The notes under the pieces: model-generated
Seen by the model: only the letters and a program-made list of their open reading frames with translations
Databases searched by the model: none
Told to the model about the DNA's origin: nothing
Shown here: piece by piece, positions 53,751 to 64,000 of the stretch
Position numbering within the stretch: the first letter of the stretch is position 1
Layout: each line of letters opens with the position of its first letter
From: Symbiodinium natans
Lineage: Eukaryota; Sar; Dinophyceae; Suessiales; Symbiodiniaceae
Direction: 5' to 3'
Length of the DNA stretch: 64,000 bases
Assembly (NCBI GenBank): GCA_905221605.1
Contig: CAJNDS010001657.1
Coordinates: 1 to 64,000, forward strand
Position numbers and translations under genes: made by a program

Positions 53751-56700
53751 GAATGAAGTAGTTCTTTCGGCAAGACCTGCTCTCACGAAATGACAACATC
53801 CTACTAAGACAACACTCAGGGTGTGAATGCAGTTAAAAACGCCCTGCTGCGCATGGAGAACTGTGTTGCACTGTGTTGCTCAGCGCCAGGGATAGCACAG
53901 CAGTGGCCCAACACATCTCTCATCTCACTGGCCTAAAGTAACCAAGGCAATATCAACTGATGCCATGATGAGGAGAGATATTTTCAAGACAGATATCAGT
54001 CAGGCTTGATGCTCGCCAGTTTTCTTAGTCGAAAAGTGCGAAATCACGAGAAATCACCACCGATGCATCTGCAAATGAAGTTTGCATAGCCCGTGATACA
54101 GCCGTAAACAGCGAGTACATGACTAGCGTGTGATCGCGAGTCACGGCTGTGTCGTGGGCTATAGAACGGAATAAGGGAACGGAATAAGGGTGGCGGGTGA
54201 GGAGAGGAAGCCATGAAAGAAGAGAGGGGAAACGACGAGCAACTCGGGCATCCTTCATGCCTTCTTGGGCTTCCTTGAGAAACGGGACACGTTCTTCACT
54301 TCCCGACTCCTTCTTTCCCTTCATCCTCCTCCTTTCTTCCATGTTTTAGTTTCCTGTTTTGTCGAGAGATTGAATCGGCCATTTTCTCGCCCTCTCCTTT
54401 CCTTTTTGCATTTTCAATCGAGCAAAGGGAAATGAACAATAAGAAGAGGAATCTCCAAGCTTAGTCTTCCTTGTTTGTTCTTTCGCGCATCTTTCACGGT
54501 TTTCTCTTCTCACACACTGAAACATGGAAGACTGAACCGAACACATGAAGAACAACAGGGAAACACACCAGCGGAAGAAACTAAACTTCGAACAGGGAAT
54601 CAGTAGCCCTCAGACTCTTTGGTCTCTAGGCCCGTCCTTGTTCATCTTTTGCAGGTATGCTATCTCGCTCTTGGTCCATTCTGACCTGGTTCAACAGTTC
54701 ACGGACTTGCGATATGGCAGCGCTCAGCTCAATGGCTCGTCGCATACCCGCATCACGCATACCCGCATCAACCCTGGAAGCACACACGCGTCTTGCCAAT
54801 GTTCGGAAAGTTTTGATCGAAGCCTCAAAGCAATTATGGCCAAAGATAAGATCGTATACCTTGCGTCCAGCACGACTTCAGGGCCCGGAGTGCTGTTGGA
54901 CACGGGTCCCGGCTCAACGCAAATTGACGACTCAGGGCAAACCAGTGGCTGTCCCTTGATCAGCTTCAATGTGGCCAAGAGCTCGGCTTGAGGGTCACAC
55001 CTCGAGTCGAGCTGGAGCCCGATAAAAACACACCACAGAAGCACTCGAAAGTCAAGTGCACGAACCCCCCACGAACACCCCCCCCCCCCCCCCCCCAACC
55101 CCCTTCCGCAGTGCTCAGTCAGGCTTCGCGTTTTGAAACTCCAGCCGGGAGTCTGGAAATGCCTAGTTCGTAAGTCTTATCATTGAAAGACCAAGATGAT
55201 CCCATGCCGACACCACAGCACCCGCAATCCTCGTTCGAGTCCAAGTGACAGCACAGCGACTTTGAAGACTTCCTCTGGGGTTTAACATGTCGTGCTTCAC
55301 GGTTCTTGATGGATGCAGGGAACGTAGGTCCAGGTGGGAGTTCAATAACTTATGGTACAACGCCGGTGAGGAACTACAGTAGCTGCTCGAAGCCGGCCGT
55401 GGCTCAGCGGGTCCCCGAAACGAGCACAAAACCCAGGAGAATTTGAGACGCTTGCTTGACTTGTTCATCTCGAGATCGCCTTTGCTAAGGTTTGCTCTTT
55501 GAACAGATAGGACCCGACGAGGACCCGATAAGCGCTTGCAAGTACATCGCGCTGCCTCCACTTTGCATCACCTTGGCCCGACCGCGGGCCATCTCCCTGA
55601 AACCTTAGACTGGATGAGCTGAGGTTCTCCAAAAGCGCCACTTCCCAGCTCCTGGATGATGCGAAGCCTTTGCTTGCAGGTTTCGACTTTCATGAACTAT
55701 CATGCCCGGGCTTGAACATCGCCACTCAACAACTCAGCAAGACTTCCATACTCTGTCAAGGCTTTGACGGCTTTGACGCATCTTAAGGAGGCACCCGGGT
55801 CTCAGGGTGACGAGTTCAACCCCCCGATCCTTAAGCAGTTTGTGAGCAGCCCGCACGCCTTCCACAAAACCACAAAGAATCAGAAACACGCAGCCCAGTT
55901 CTTAAGCAAGTGTGGGCTGCCAAACCGCGCGGGCTGGCAACCCATTAGCTTAACAGTTGGGGGGGGGGGGTGTTTTGTGGTAAAGTGGAAGGCGTCTGGC
56001 AGCCTGCGCTTGCTTAAGAGTTGCAGCTTGGTCACCGACTCCTCCAGAAGAATGGCATCTGTGGGAACGTAGTCCTCTCAGTGAAGCCTGGGACTCAAGG
56101 TGCTCATATACTCCCCTATGATTGTCCAACGAACTGCGCCCGAAGCAACGTTAAGTGCACGAGTCGACTATGTCAAGTAGGACGCACATGGCACGAGCAC
56201 AACACATTCTAGAAATGTACGAGTGACTCACAAGTGGGCATCTTCCTTTCGAAGAAAAGCCACGCCTATCTATCTTAGCAAAGTGACATGTTTGTTGTTG
56301 ACAAGTCGCTCATGTGCCCGCAGTAATCGCAGCCCCTAACCCTGGACAGTCATCTTTGTTCCAGGAAGCGGGAAAAGGGAACGCTAGGAAACTTAGGAAA
56401 CCGAAACTCCTGAACAGGCTGCTTGCCCTTGAGCCGGCGGGTACCTACGAAGCTGGAAACATTGACGTCTTTCTGATTCCTAAGCCCTAAGCCCTACAGT
56501 CTTGAAAAGGTTCGCCGTAAAAAGGTATCAAACGCATGGGCATGTGGGCTGCGATGTTTCTTAGGTTCCTGCCGTGTTCTGTGTTGACACGCGCTGCACT
56601 TGTTTACAGCCTGCCGCAAGGGTCTCTGTGCCGCAAGCCCTCAGCCCCGCCTTTTTGCATCCGGGCTTGCGCAGTCGCTAAGAGACTCGATTCGAAGGAT

Positions 56701-56802
56701 TGGCGATCCAAGCGCTGCAGGGTGCTCTTGTCGACATCGCCGGCTGTCGCCAGCGTTCAGTTTCGGGCTGAGGGTTCAGGATGGTTCATAATCTTGCCAT
56801 GA

Positions 56803-56830
56803 ATATATATATACATATATATATATACAC
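56803..56830. repeat. TA-alternating palindrome
   Basis: About 28 bases of alternating TA with a central TACATA, similar to the ones near 32570 and 42390. Confidence 0.85.
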
Positions 56831-59800
56831 ATACTTTTCTCTCTTCTCTTGTGGATCTCAGCCGAGATTGCTGGGATTGCTTTGAACGTCTTGAAGGGGC
56901 AGTGCAATAAACTATATCTGCACGTGTACCCCGGTCTCCGAAAGGCCTGAAGGCCTGGAAGGGCTTGAAGACTATGGCTGCAGGGCTGTAGAATGCCGAG
57001 AGGCTAGAGACCGCCAACGGAAGCTTCTCGCCATTCACGAGCATGCGCAAGCCTGTCTCCTCTGCCACACCGTGCTGCTGGGAAAGGTGGTAGAAATTTC
57101 TATGCAAGTTCAGCCTTCTCTACAATCAACAGGGTCGACAAACTGGGACCCTGTGAGCTCTGTTGACTCTGTTATCTCGAGGTCGTAACAGGTAGCGATT
57201 CTACCTACGAAAAACGCACGCAAATTGCGCTAAGGACACCAGTCAGAAGGCACCATGCGCAGCCCTGCCTACTTCCAGTTAGTCCCGAACTGCACGCTTG
57301 AAGCAAGACACTGCAGTGAAGGGGTCATCGAGTCTTCTACATTAAGCCCTGAACCCTCACAACCACACATTCCAGCGGCTTACGCCTCGAGCTCGGGTGG
57401 CTTAGGTTTTATTTGGAGATGAGACCTAGATTTTTTGTCAACATATGGTACTCGGACCGAGCATCGTTGAAGGCTCGTAGGCGCGGGAGAGTGAGATCAT
57501 CATCTTGCAAAGAAGTGTGCCTTCAGAGATTGGAGGGCTTAGGGTTCGGGACATATTCTGGGAAATCAGCAAGGAGTGAACAGGGATTTGCTTGTGACAG
57601 CATGTGCAAGGCAAAGGCGAATCGGCATCTCAGAGATTTCGGAACGGAAAAAACATTGAGGCTCTGACCTCCTTAAGTCTGGAACCTTGACGCCCGAAGC
57701 CCCGGTGCACAACACGAAAGACTTTCAACAGGCATAGGAGCTCGAATCGCATGGCATGGTCCACCGGCAGACATGCGAGCAGCGAGAGAAGTGCTCCAAA
57801 CATGAAGGCGTATTGCCCAGGACGTGCTGGAATCTGGCTCCTGTGCAATGCAGGCATGTGAGCAGAGGCAGTTTCGGGATTCACATGTGTGCAAGGGGGT
57901 CACACACCATACCATAACCACCCTGACTCCTGGACCTTTTCCATGCCCCGGACAAGCCTGCAGAAGACTTCTAGGTGTCAGCCCAAGGGGCTTAGAAACC
58001 AAGATGCCTGTTGCAGCTCCAAAAAAGCACTTGTAGTTACGTAGTTCAAGTGCTAGAATGACTAGGGAACCCTTGCCTTGGCTTGGACACGCAGGCAGCT
58101 GGTACTCTAGGCCCCTTACCCTTTACCCTTCTGTGACAATCCATGTCTGCGAGTGTAAAGGTCCTATTTTGTAGAGTTCCCTCTCAACATGTGAATGGAA
58201 TAGAGGTTCTCCTAGGAAACACGAAGAAAAAAAAACATCCAAAACAAAAGGCAGGCTTATGCAAAGCCCTTCAGTCTCCAAAGCCTGCAAACTCGAGCAC
58301 GATAATGGCAAGAACGGTGTAGATCTGGCAGTCAAACCTTCGTCGGTCTTGCACAAATCTAAATAAGTTGTCGGATCTTCCAGTTTTCGACGGAGAGCAC
58401 TTGGGATGTGAGGTGCGTATTTTACTTTAGTAGTCAAAATTGCCATTCATCAAGTAACGACCAAAGTCTTGGCGTGAGCACAACGAAAAAGCCTAGACTT
58501 CCCACAAACTACAGCAATGCTTGGATGCTGTGACATTCGCCCAAGGAGCCCTCGCAATTTTGGGGAATTGTTGGGTTAATGGTTGCATCAGGCCTACAAA
58601 GGGCCTACTCGGCGCTGCTCGGCTTGTCGGCTTGGGTACAGGGCTTGTAAAAGCTCAGGCGCGGCAGCGACTGTAGTTGCCCCAGGCAGCGCAGAAGCAA
58701 AAAAAGCTCTGGAGCCAAGAGGGGCTGCGATCAAAAGGACGTGCTTTGGGATTCTGGGGCTGAAGTTTCTAAGGTTGGAGGTTTCAAGTTTGGGTCCAAA
58801 GCTTTTTTCTCTGTGAGGCTGTGCGATCTAGCTGGGCCAAAAAACACCCAACATTTCTGAACAGATTGCGGCAACACTATTTGGGGATCTAGGAAAAGCT
58901 GTTTCGGGTTTGTGTGTGCAATGTCCACACCTAACGCAAATGCCTATGCGTAGGTCGGTGCGGGGTCCATGACAGTATGACAGATTCAATGAGGCCATTG
59001 GGGGATGCAGTATTCTCAAAACGAAACAGTACTGGAACAAACTCCAAGGCTGAAACCAAATATAAACTCCAAAATCAGTCCACCTCCATTGCGACGCGGA
59101 GGGTCTCAACTTGTTTAGGTCGGGCTCTTTCAACATCGGGACCAAGGGTTTTGGCTTGTGGTGAGAATCTGCCCTTTTCCATCGGAGCATGTCATGGACC
59201 CGGCTGCGCTGCTGCAGCCATTCTGACTGAACTGGGCGGATGATGTCGAATGAAGGCATTGGTGCTCAGGCACGCGGCTAGGTCTGCACAAGCCTTTTTG
59301 AACTACAGTGCAAAGAATTTGATACTGAGACTTCTCTTAGACAACCATTTTTCGACGCAGCAACGTCTCCTGCTCAGCGCACAGCACCTTTGCAGCAGTC
59401 AGGCAAATCCAAGGAATGTGTTGCGCCCCAAGTGGGTCGTAGGGTGATCAGACGTGACTGACTCCATGAGCCCTTTCTACAGCAAGCGCTCAAGCATAAT
59501 ATCCAATACCACCAATAATGCACTTCCTGCTGCACTCCCTCCGGGCCAAACAACATGCAAATCTCACATACAAGAGCCTTCACTCCGAAAGTGCTCTCGA
59601 CGTCCTGAGGTTGTGGAGGCTTATTTGTTTGCTCTCTATACAGCCGTAATGGGGGATGGGGCGGGTCTCAGCTCTTCTTCAACTGCTCAATCTTCTGCTT
59701 GCGAAAAGCTGTGTTTCTTTCACGAGCACGGCATCTCACTGGTCCGTGGTTCTTTGCTTTATTCGGTGTCTTCCGGTTTCTACGAATCTCTCTTGGGACA

Positions 59801-60046
59801 GCTTTTTGTATCTTTTGGGAGAGGGTGGGTGGGTGGTCGGGGGCGGGGGGTAAGATGGAAATCCAGAGGCTATGCCGCAGGTGCGTGTGTTGTAGACATG
59901 TTACGTTTAGAGGAAACACCCGCAGAACAGATGCAACACACACGCGGCGTATGCACACTGTGCCGGGAACGCACAGGGCACGGAGGGCGCGCAAAGCATG
60001 CGGCAGGTGCAAGGCCCAAGGACGAATTTGTATAGAGCCGGCGCTC

Positions 60047-60295
60047 TTCCTAAGCCCTAAGCCCGCCCTCAACCCGCTCTCTCTAAATCCTAAGCCCTAG
60101 ACCCTGAGCCTTAAACCCGAAACCATAAGCCCTGACCCCTAAACCTTAATACAGTAATCCTGAGCCCGAAGCCCTAAGCCCTAAACCCAAAGCCCTAAGA
60201 CGTAAACCCTAAACCCAATGCCAAAAACCCAAGCCTTAAATCCTAAGCCCTCAGACCTAAACCCTAAGCCTTGAGCCCCAAACCCTATACAGATT
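60047..60295. repeat. Degenerate telomere-type repeat tract
   Basis: About 250 bases of CCCTAAGCCCTAAACC variants, the longest such tract in the window, with no coding content. Confidence 0.85.
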
Positions 60296-63200
60296 GAACC
60301 TTGAGCTCTAAACCCTTTGCGTTCAACCCAAAAGAGTCTTATGCCCTTCTGTCCGATCCGAAAAACGATGAGAGTTCGAGTATGGCGACGATGGCACGCC
60401 ACGCACACGCGAGTGCTGTCACTGAGTTTAAAGTGCGAGAGAAGCGCGCTGTTGAAAGGTATAAACGTGGCGTGAGCGAAGCGGCAGGATCTCCTGACGG
60501 TCTCGCCTCTTGTTTTGAGCTCTCTCTTCTCTCTCTGTGTACATCGTACTGCATTAATAAAGTTCTTTCAACCATTCGTTGTTTCAAATTTGTTGCTTTC
60601 TCTCTCCTTCTGCATTTCTCAATTATCTCTCTCGTTCCGCTCTGCATTTCTTGCTTTCCGGCCTTTCCCTCTGTGAAACAGCGCCCTCTCCCCACGAACA
60701 CGCAGATCCAAAGCGTAGGTCCGTGTGGTAGGTTCAAATAGATGCCGGGTCTTCGAGGTCGGGCTTTAGAGCTCGAAGTCGCTTGGACTGAAGTTGTTAG
60801 AGTTCAGAGGGTTCAGCAACTCGGCTGTTCGTAGAACCCAATCCTCAACTCTAGAACCGGTAAGTCAAATCAAGTATGACAGCAAAGGTTTGGGGCTTTC
60901 GCGTCTTGACAAGTCTTTGGGGCTCAAGCACCCTGCAAACCGACTAAACCGACAGTCCTTGATGTCTTGGATGAAGCGCTCCACGGAAGCATTGTACAGC
61001 TGTCTTAGTGTGGCAAGCAATCCGGCACAATCATTCCCACAGCGGTGTAGGCAACGAAACATTGAACGTCTCGCGTCGACCATACGCGGTCAACTCTGCA
61101 TCAAAACTGGCAAGGGTTGTCCGATGCCTGCGCTCTCCATGGGCTTCACTCTAAGCCATTTTGAAGCCTCCAATAGTTGTGGTCGCAGGCACCGGTCGGC
61201 TTGCGTCAGGTAATCGACTCCTACAGTCACTTGCGACCAGCTGCTTGCAGTCGAATCAAAGGTGCTCTCTTTATTTGCGCAGTCTGCTTACCAGCTAGGA
61301 AACCTTTCAGACTTCGATTCATGAATGCAAGCCCTTTCTGAGTCTCTCCACATTGGGCATACTTTTTCCGAACGCTGTCCTTCGAGAACATTTTGCGGCT
61401 GGGCCTCGACGGTGTCGTTGTAGCTGACCTTTGATAGGAGTGGCTTTTTTTGGCCGGTCTTAATTTGTTTTCGGTCCCTGTTTACTTGCTTCTACAGTAT
61501 ATCGTCTTGTGCAGCGAAATATTCGCGGAGGTTGGTCAAGGGACCTAGGACACGGGGTCCGAGGGTAGGCGGGATAGGCGGGAGGTGTGCTGGACGCCCT
61601 GTTTTCAGTCCTCCCCCGATGCCCCCAGAACCCGACATGTTGTGTTCGGCTCGCCTGTTTGGAAAGATGATCTGTGGCAAGAGGATTTTCGGAGGTTGGT
61701 CAAGGGGCCCTAGTGTGCTGCTCAGAACACTGTGTCAGCCTCAGCTTGCAACGTCACTCAACTTTTCGTGTGCCTGAGTAAGGCAACAAATGGCAGTCGA
61801 TATCGCATCGTTCGCAGATCGTCACTGCTTGTGCAAATATGCAATCCTAATCCTAAGAGGCTTGCGCCTGCACGCAGTCAAAAGGCATGCGCTGTACAGC
61901 GTACGTTGTTAGCTGCTCGTTGTTGGACAGACCACGGTCGAAATCGCGATCCAAACCTCTATTTCCAACAACAAGCAAAATTCGTACGACTGGCCGGGCC
62001 ACCTTCTCTCTTGGTCCAAGAACCACTTTTAAATTCTGCCCTGAGGTTTCGTCAGCAGATCTGGTGCAGTTTGCTGGACATGCAGCAGGCCATAGCAGTG
62101 GTAGTCATAGCTCCTTCACTACACAAGAACTCGCACATTCCCTGGTTAGTGTTCCCCTTCTTGAGAGTTTAGGACTCTAGGGTTCAATCGGCTCTGTTGG
62201 TTCTTTAGGCTTGAGGCCTTCCTGCCTCCCTGCCTTCCTTCTAGATCGATTTGATTCTGTTTGACCATTTGTGTGGTCTTTTGCTTGCTTCTTCTTCCCA
62301 ATTTCCTGTGGCCCCTGTCCCGTATGTCAAGGTCTTGTAATGTGTATGTCCACCTCTCGCTTCCGTCCGAGAGGCGCCGTGGTCCTCATCGGTGCCCTGG
62401 CAAAAAAGGGAACAGCAGTGCAAAACGGATCTTCAACACTGAGGATCCAAGTGAGATCACAACGACGAGTCATCGTTCTCTTGGCATCTAGTAGCTCAGA
62501 GCCCACTGTCTTGGAGAGACCCATGACGCTGCACCAGCACCCCGAAAAAAAACTGCTGAATGCCAACACGCTTTATTGCTCATTTTCTGAACTTGTAAAT
62601 GTAAGCTGAACCTCGAAGCCTCAGACACAAGCTTTCATTGACGCCCCAGCCTCAAACTTGCTCCAAGCTTCGAGGTCCGTGCAGTCGCAATGGCTGGGGA
62701 GGCTGCCTTCACAAAGGCATCGAGGGGTAGTCCGGTAGGGGATTCTGGGTCGAGCCCACTCAAAGAGAGGGGCATAGGGAAGATGCGGGAAGCTAGCCAT
62801 TTAAGACGCATCCTGCACAGGAGTTCGCAGCTTCGGATCACCCATGTGAGCCAAAGGCCTAAGTAAGCCCCAAACCTCTAAAGGCATTCAGAACAGCAGA
62901 AACAATTTCAAGCAGCACCGGCCCTCTGCCCGATGCCAGAAGCAGCCGAGTTTGTTTTGTGCATTTTCTTGGTCTCATGCGTGCAAAGGAGACCAGGTTC
63001 AAACAAAATCCTAACACTTTCTCCCAAAATTCACTACATGTAGATGTACTATATGTTCAGTCTGGGCACTCATGCCAGGCTAAGGGCTTAGGATTTCGGG
63101 TTGGTGACAACATGCGGAGGCGCCTTTAAGCTTTGCTGAGAAGAGGCACATGGTCTCGTGGTACGCCTGCATGGGCAGAATCTACTGAAAATGCTTTGAA

Positions 63201-64000
63201 GTTCTCATCGACACGCGCGCGCACGCACGCGATGACCATTGGAGAGTTTCCGACCTCACAGTGACGGGAGCAGAGAGTGGGGTTAGCAGAATTTCATGCA
63301 CATGACGGACTGGAAAGACAAATCCAGAATCTTGAAGCCGAAACCGCAGTGCTCTGGCCTCTGTCACCCCTACCAAGGAGGCCGACTTCATGTTCCGAAT
63401 GGCCGCGACTACCTTGGCAACGGTTGGACATTTCTTCGTCCAGCTTCGCACACCTCAAAATACTGTGGCGACTGAACTGCAACCCCAAACTGCCCACACC
63501 AAACCCAGGCAAGAATCTTCTCTCTGGAAGCACCGCCTCAAGTTCCAAAAGGTCGGACCCTCGAAAGGATTAAGGTAAGGCTCTATGCCGTTCCTGACGC
63601 CCCCCCAACTGGCAAGAAAACAGGCTCGACGAGCGACGTCAGCAGTAGCTCCTCGTTCGTGTGGGCTTTGGCACGTCAACCGTGAGCATTGCCTGAAGCA
63701 AGGACGTGGGCCCGGCGACTGAGGGTCAAGAGACACTTGTTAGCGGCTCTTGGCTTGTCGCATGAACACAAGCCTGTCGAAACAGCAGCTTGCCCTGCAA
63801 AGCAGCATCGTCCCAGGAACTCACTCAAGTAAGCGCCAAGTCCTCCCTTGGCGGAGCCCGAAAAGCTAAACACACTAAACACGCCGAATTCGACCGAAGC
63901 AGCCCCTAAGCCTCATCCAGCCAAGGTTCATGTCTTGAGGGAAGTAGCAATGGAACTTGTCGAGGGAGATGCTGTAATTGCCATAGTGGGGTTCCCGGAT
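60296..64000. other. No recognisable gene
   Basis: A short direct repeat (CGGAGGTTGGTCAAGG) lies at about 61526 and 61691. A minus-strand frame at 62327-62569 (VGSELLDAKRTMTRRCDL, WILSVEDPFCTAVPFFARAP) and another at 63182-63451 look protein-like but match nothing I know. Confidence 0.35.

Larger units (their letters stand above)
52016..60046. other. Gene-poor interval with simple repeats
   Basis: Only short, unrecognised frames are seen. Notable sequences are TTGCCCCAC decamers in both orientations at 53.2-53.75 kb, a (C)19 tract near 55078-55096, a TA palindrome at 56803-56830, and small inverted repeats such as 54089-54106 with 54144-54161. A 193-codon plus frame at 59454-60035 has no recognisable motif. 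Confidence 0.4.

Noticed and set aside
1-64000. CRISPR array, operons or bacterial ribosome sites
   Set aside because: No regularly spaced short repeats with unique spacers, and gene structure is intron-rich and eukaryotic.

Overview
This is eukaryotic nuclear DNA, most likely from a dinoflagellate of the Symbiodiniaceae type. Four observations point there. Telomere-type CCCTAAA tracts are scattered through the window. A near-match to the dinoflagellate spliced leader lies inside both LTRs of a retrotransposon. That copia-type polyprotein combines a CCCH finger, a CCHC knuckle and a methyltransferase-like domain, an architecture I associate with dinoflagellate elements. Genes are split into short exons in repeat-rich DNA, so most coding calls are exon-level and few true starts can be fixed.

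Layout: 0-3.4 kb holds an inverted repeat and a 642-bp tandem array. 4.3-6.0 kb holds a decayed plus-strand gene whose introns carry microsatellites. 6.1-8.1 kb is telomere-like and minisatellite DNA. 10.5-14.0 kb carries a duplicated minus-strand TIR-domain exon. 15.9-17.6 kb is a degenerate copia element with probable LTR remnants. 18.1-24.5 kb on the minus strand is a run of about fifteen short cysteine-rich modules that read as one large, probably secreted or surface, modular protein gene. 25.5-26.4 kb is a Ser/Thr-rich low-complexity block. 26.8-30.5 kb is a tandem array of six near-identical minus-strand exons, each one kelch blade.

32.7-38.0 kb is a young LTR retrotransposon on the minus strand. 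It has identical LTRs, a CCCTA target duplication inside telomere-type repeat, a half-tRNA-type primer site and a polypurine tract. It keeps gag, two protease-like motifs, a methyltransferase-like domain and the RNase H tail, but has lost integrase and reverse transcriptase and has a frameshift in gag. 38.2-42.4 kb is a compositionally foreign, satellite-rich block bounded by inverted poly-G/C arms. 49.1-51.1 kb carries three exons of a Ser/Thr protein kinase (minus strand) with unusual HTD and EFG catalytic motifs. The remainder to 64 kb holds only weak exon candidates, simple repeats and a telomere-like tract at 60.1 kb.

The most interesting signal is the kelch array. Exons and introns are almost identical between copies, yet the differences concentrate in two short loop-coding spots. 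Next is the spliced-leader relic built into the LTR, then the TIR pair that retains the glutamate aligned with the SARM1 NADase active site.
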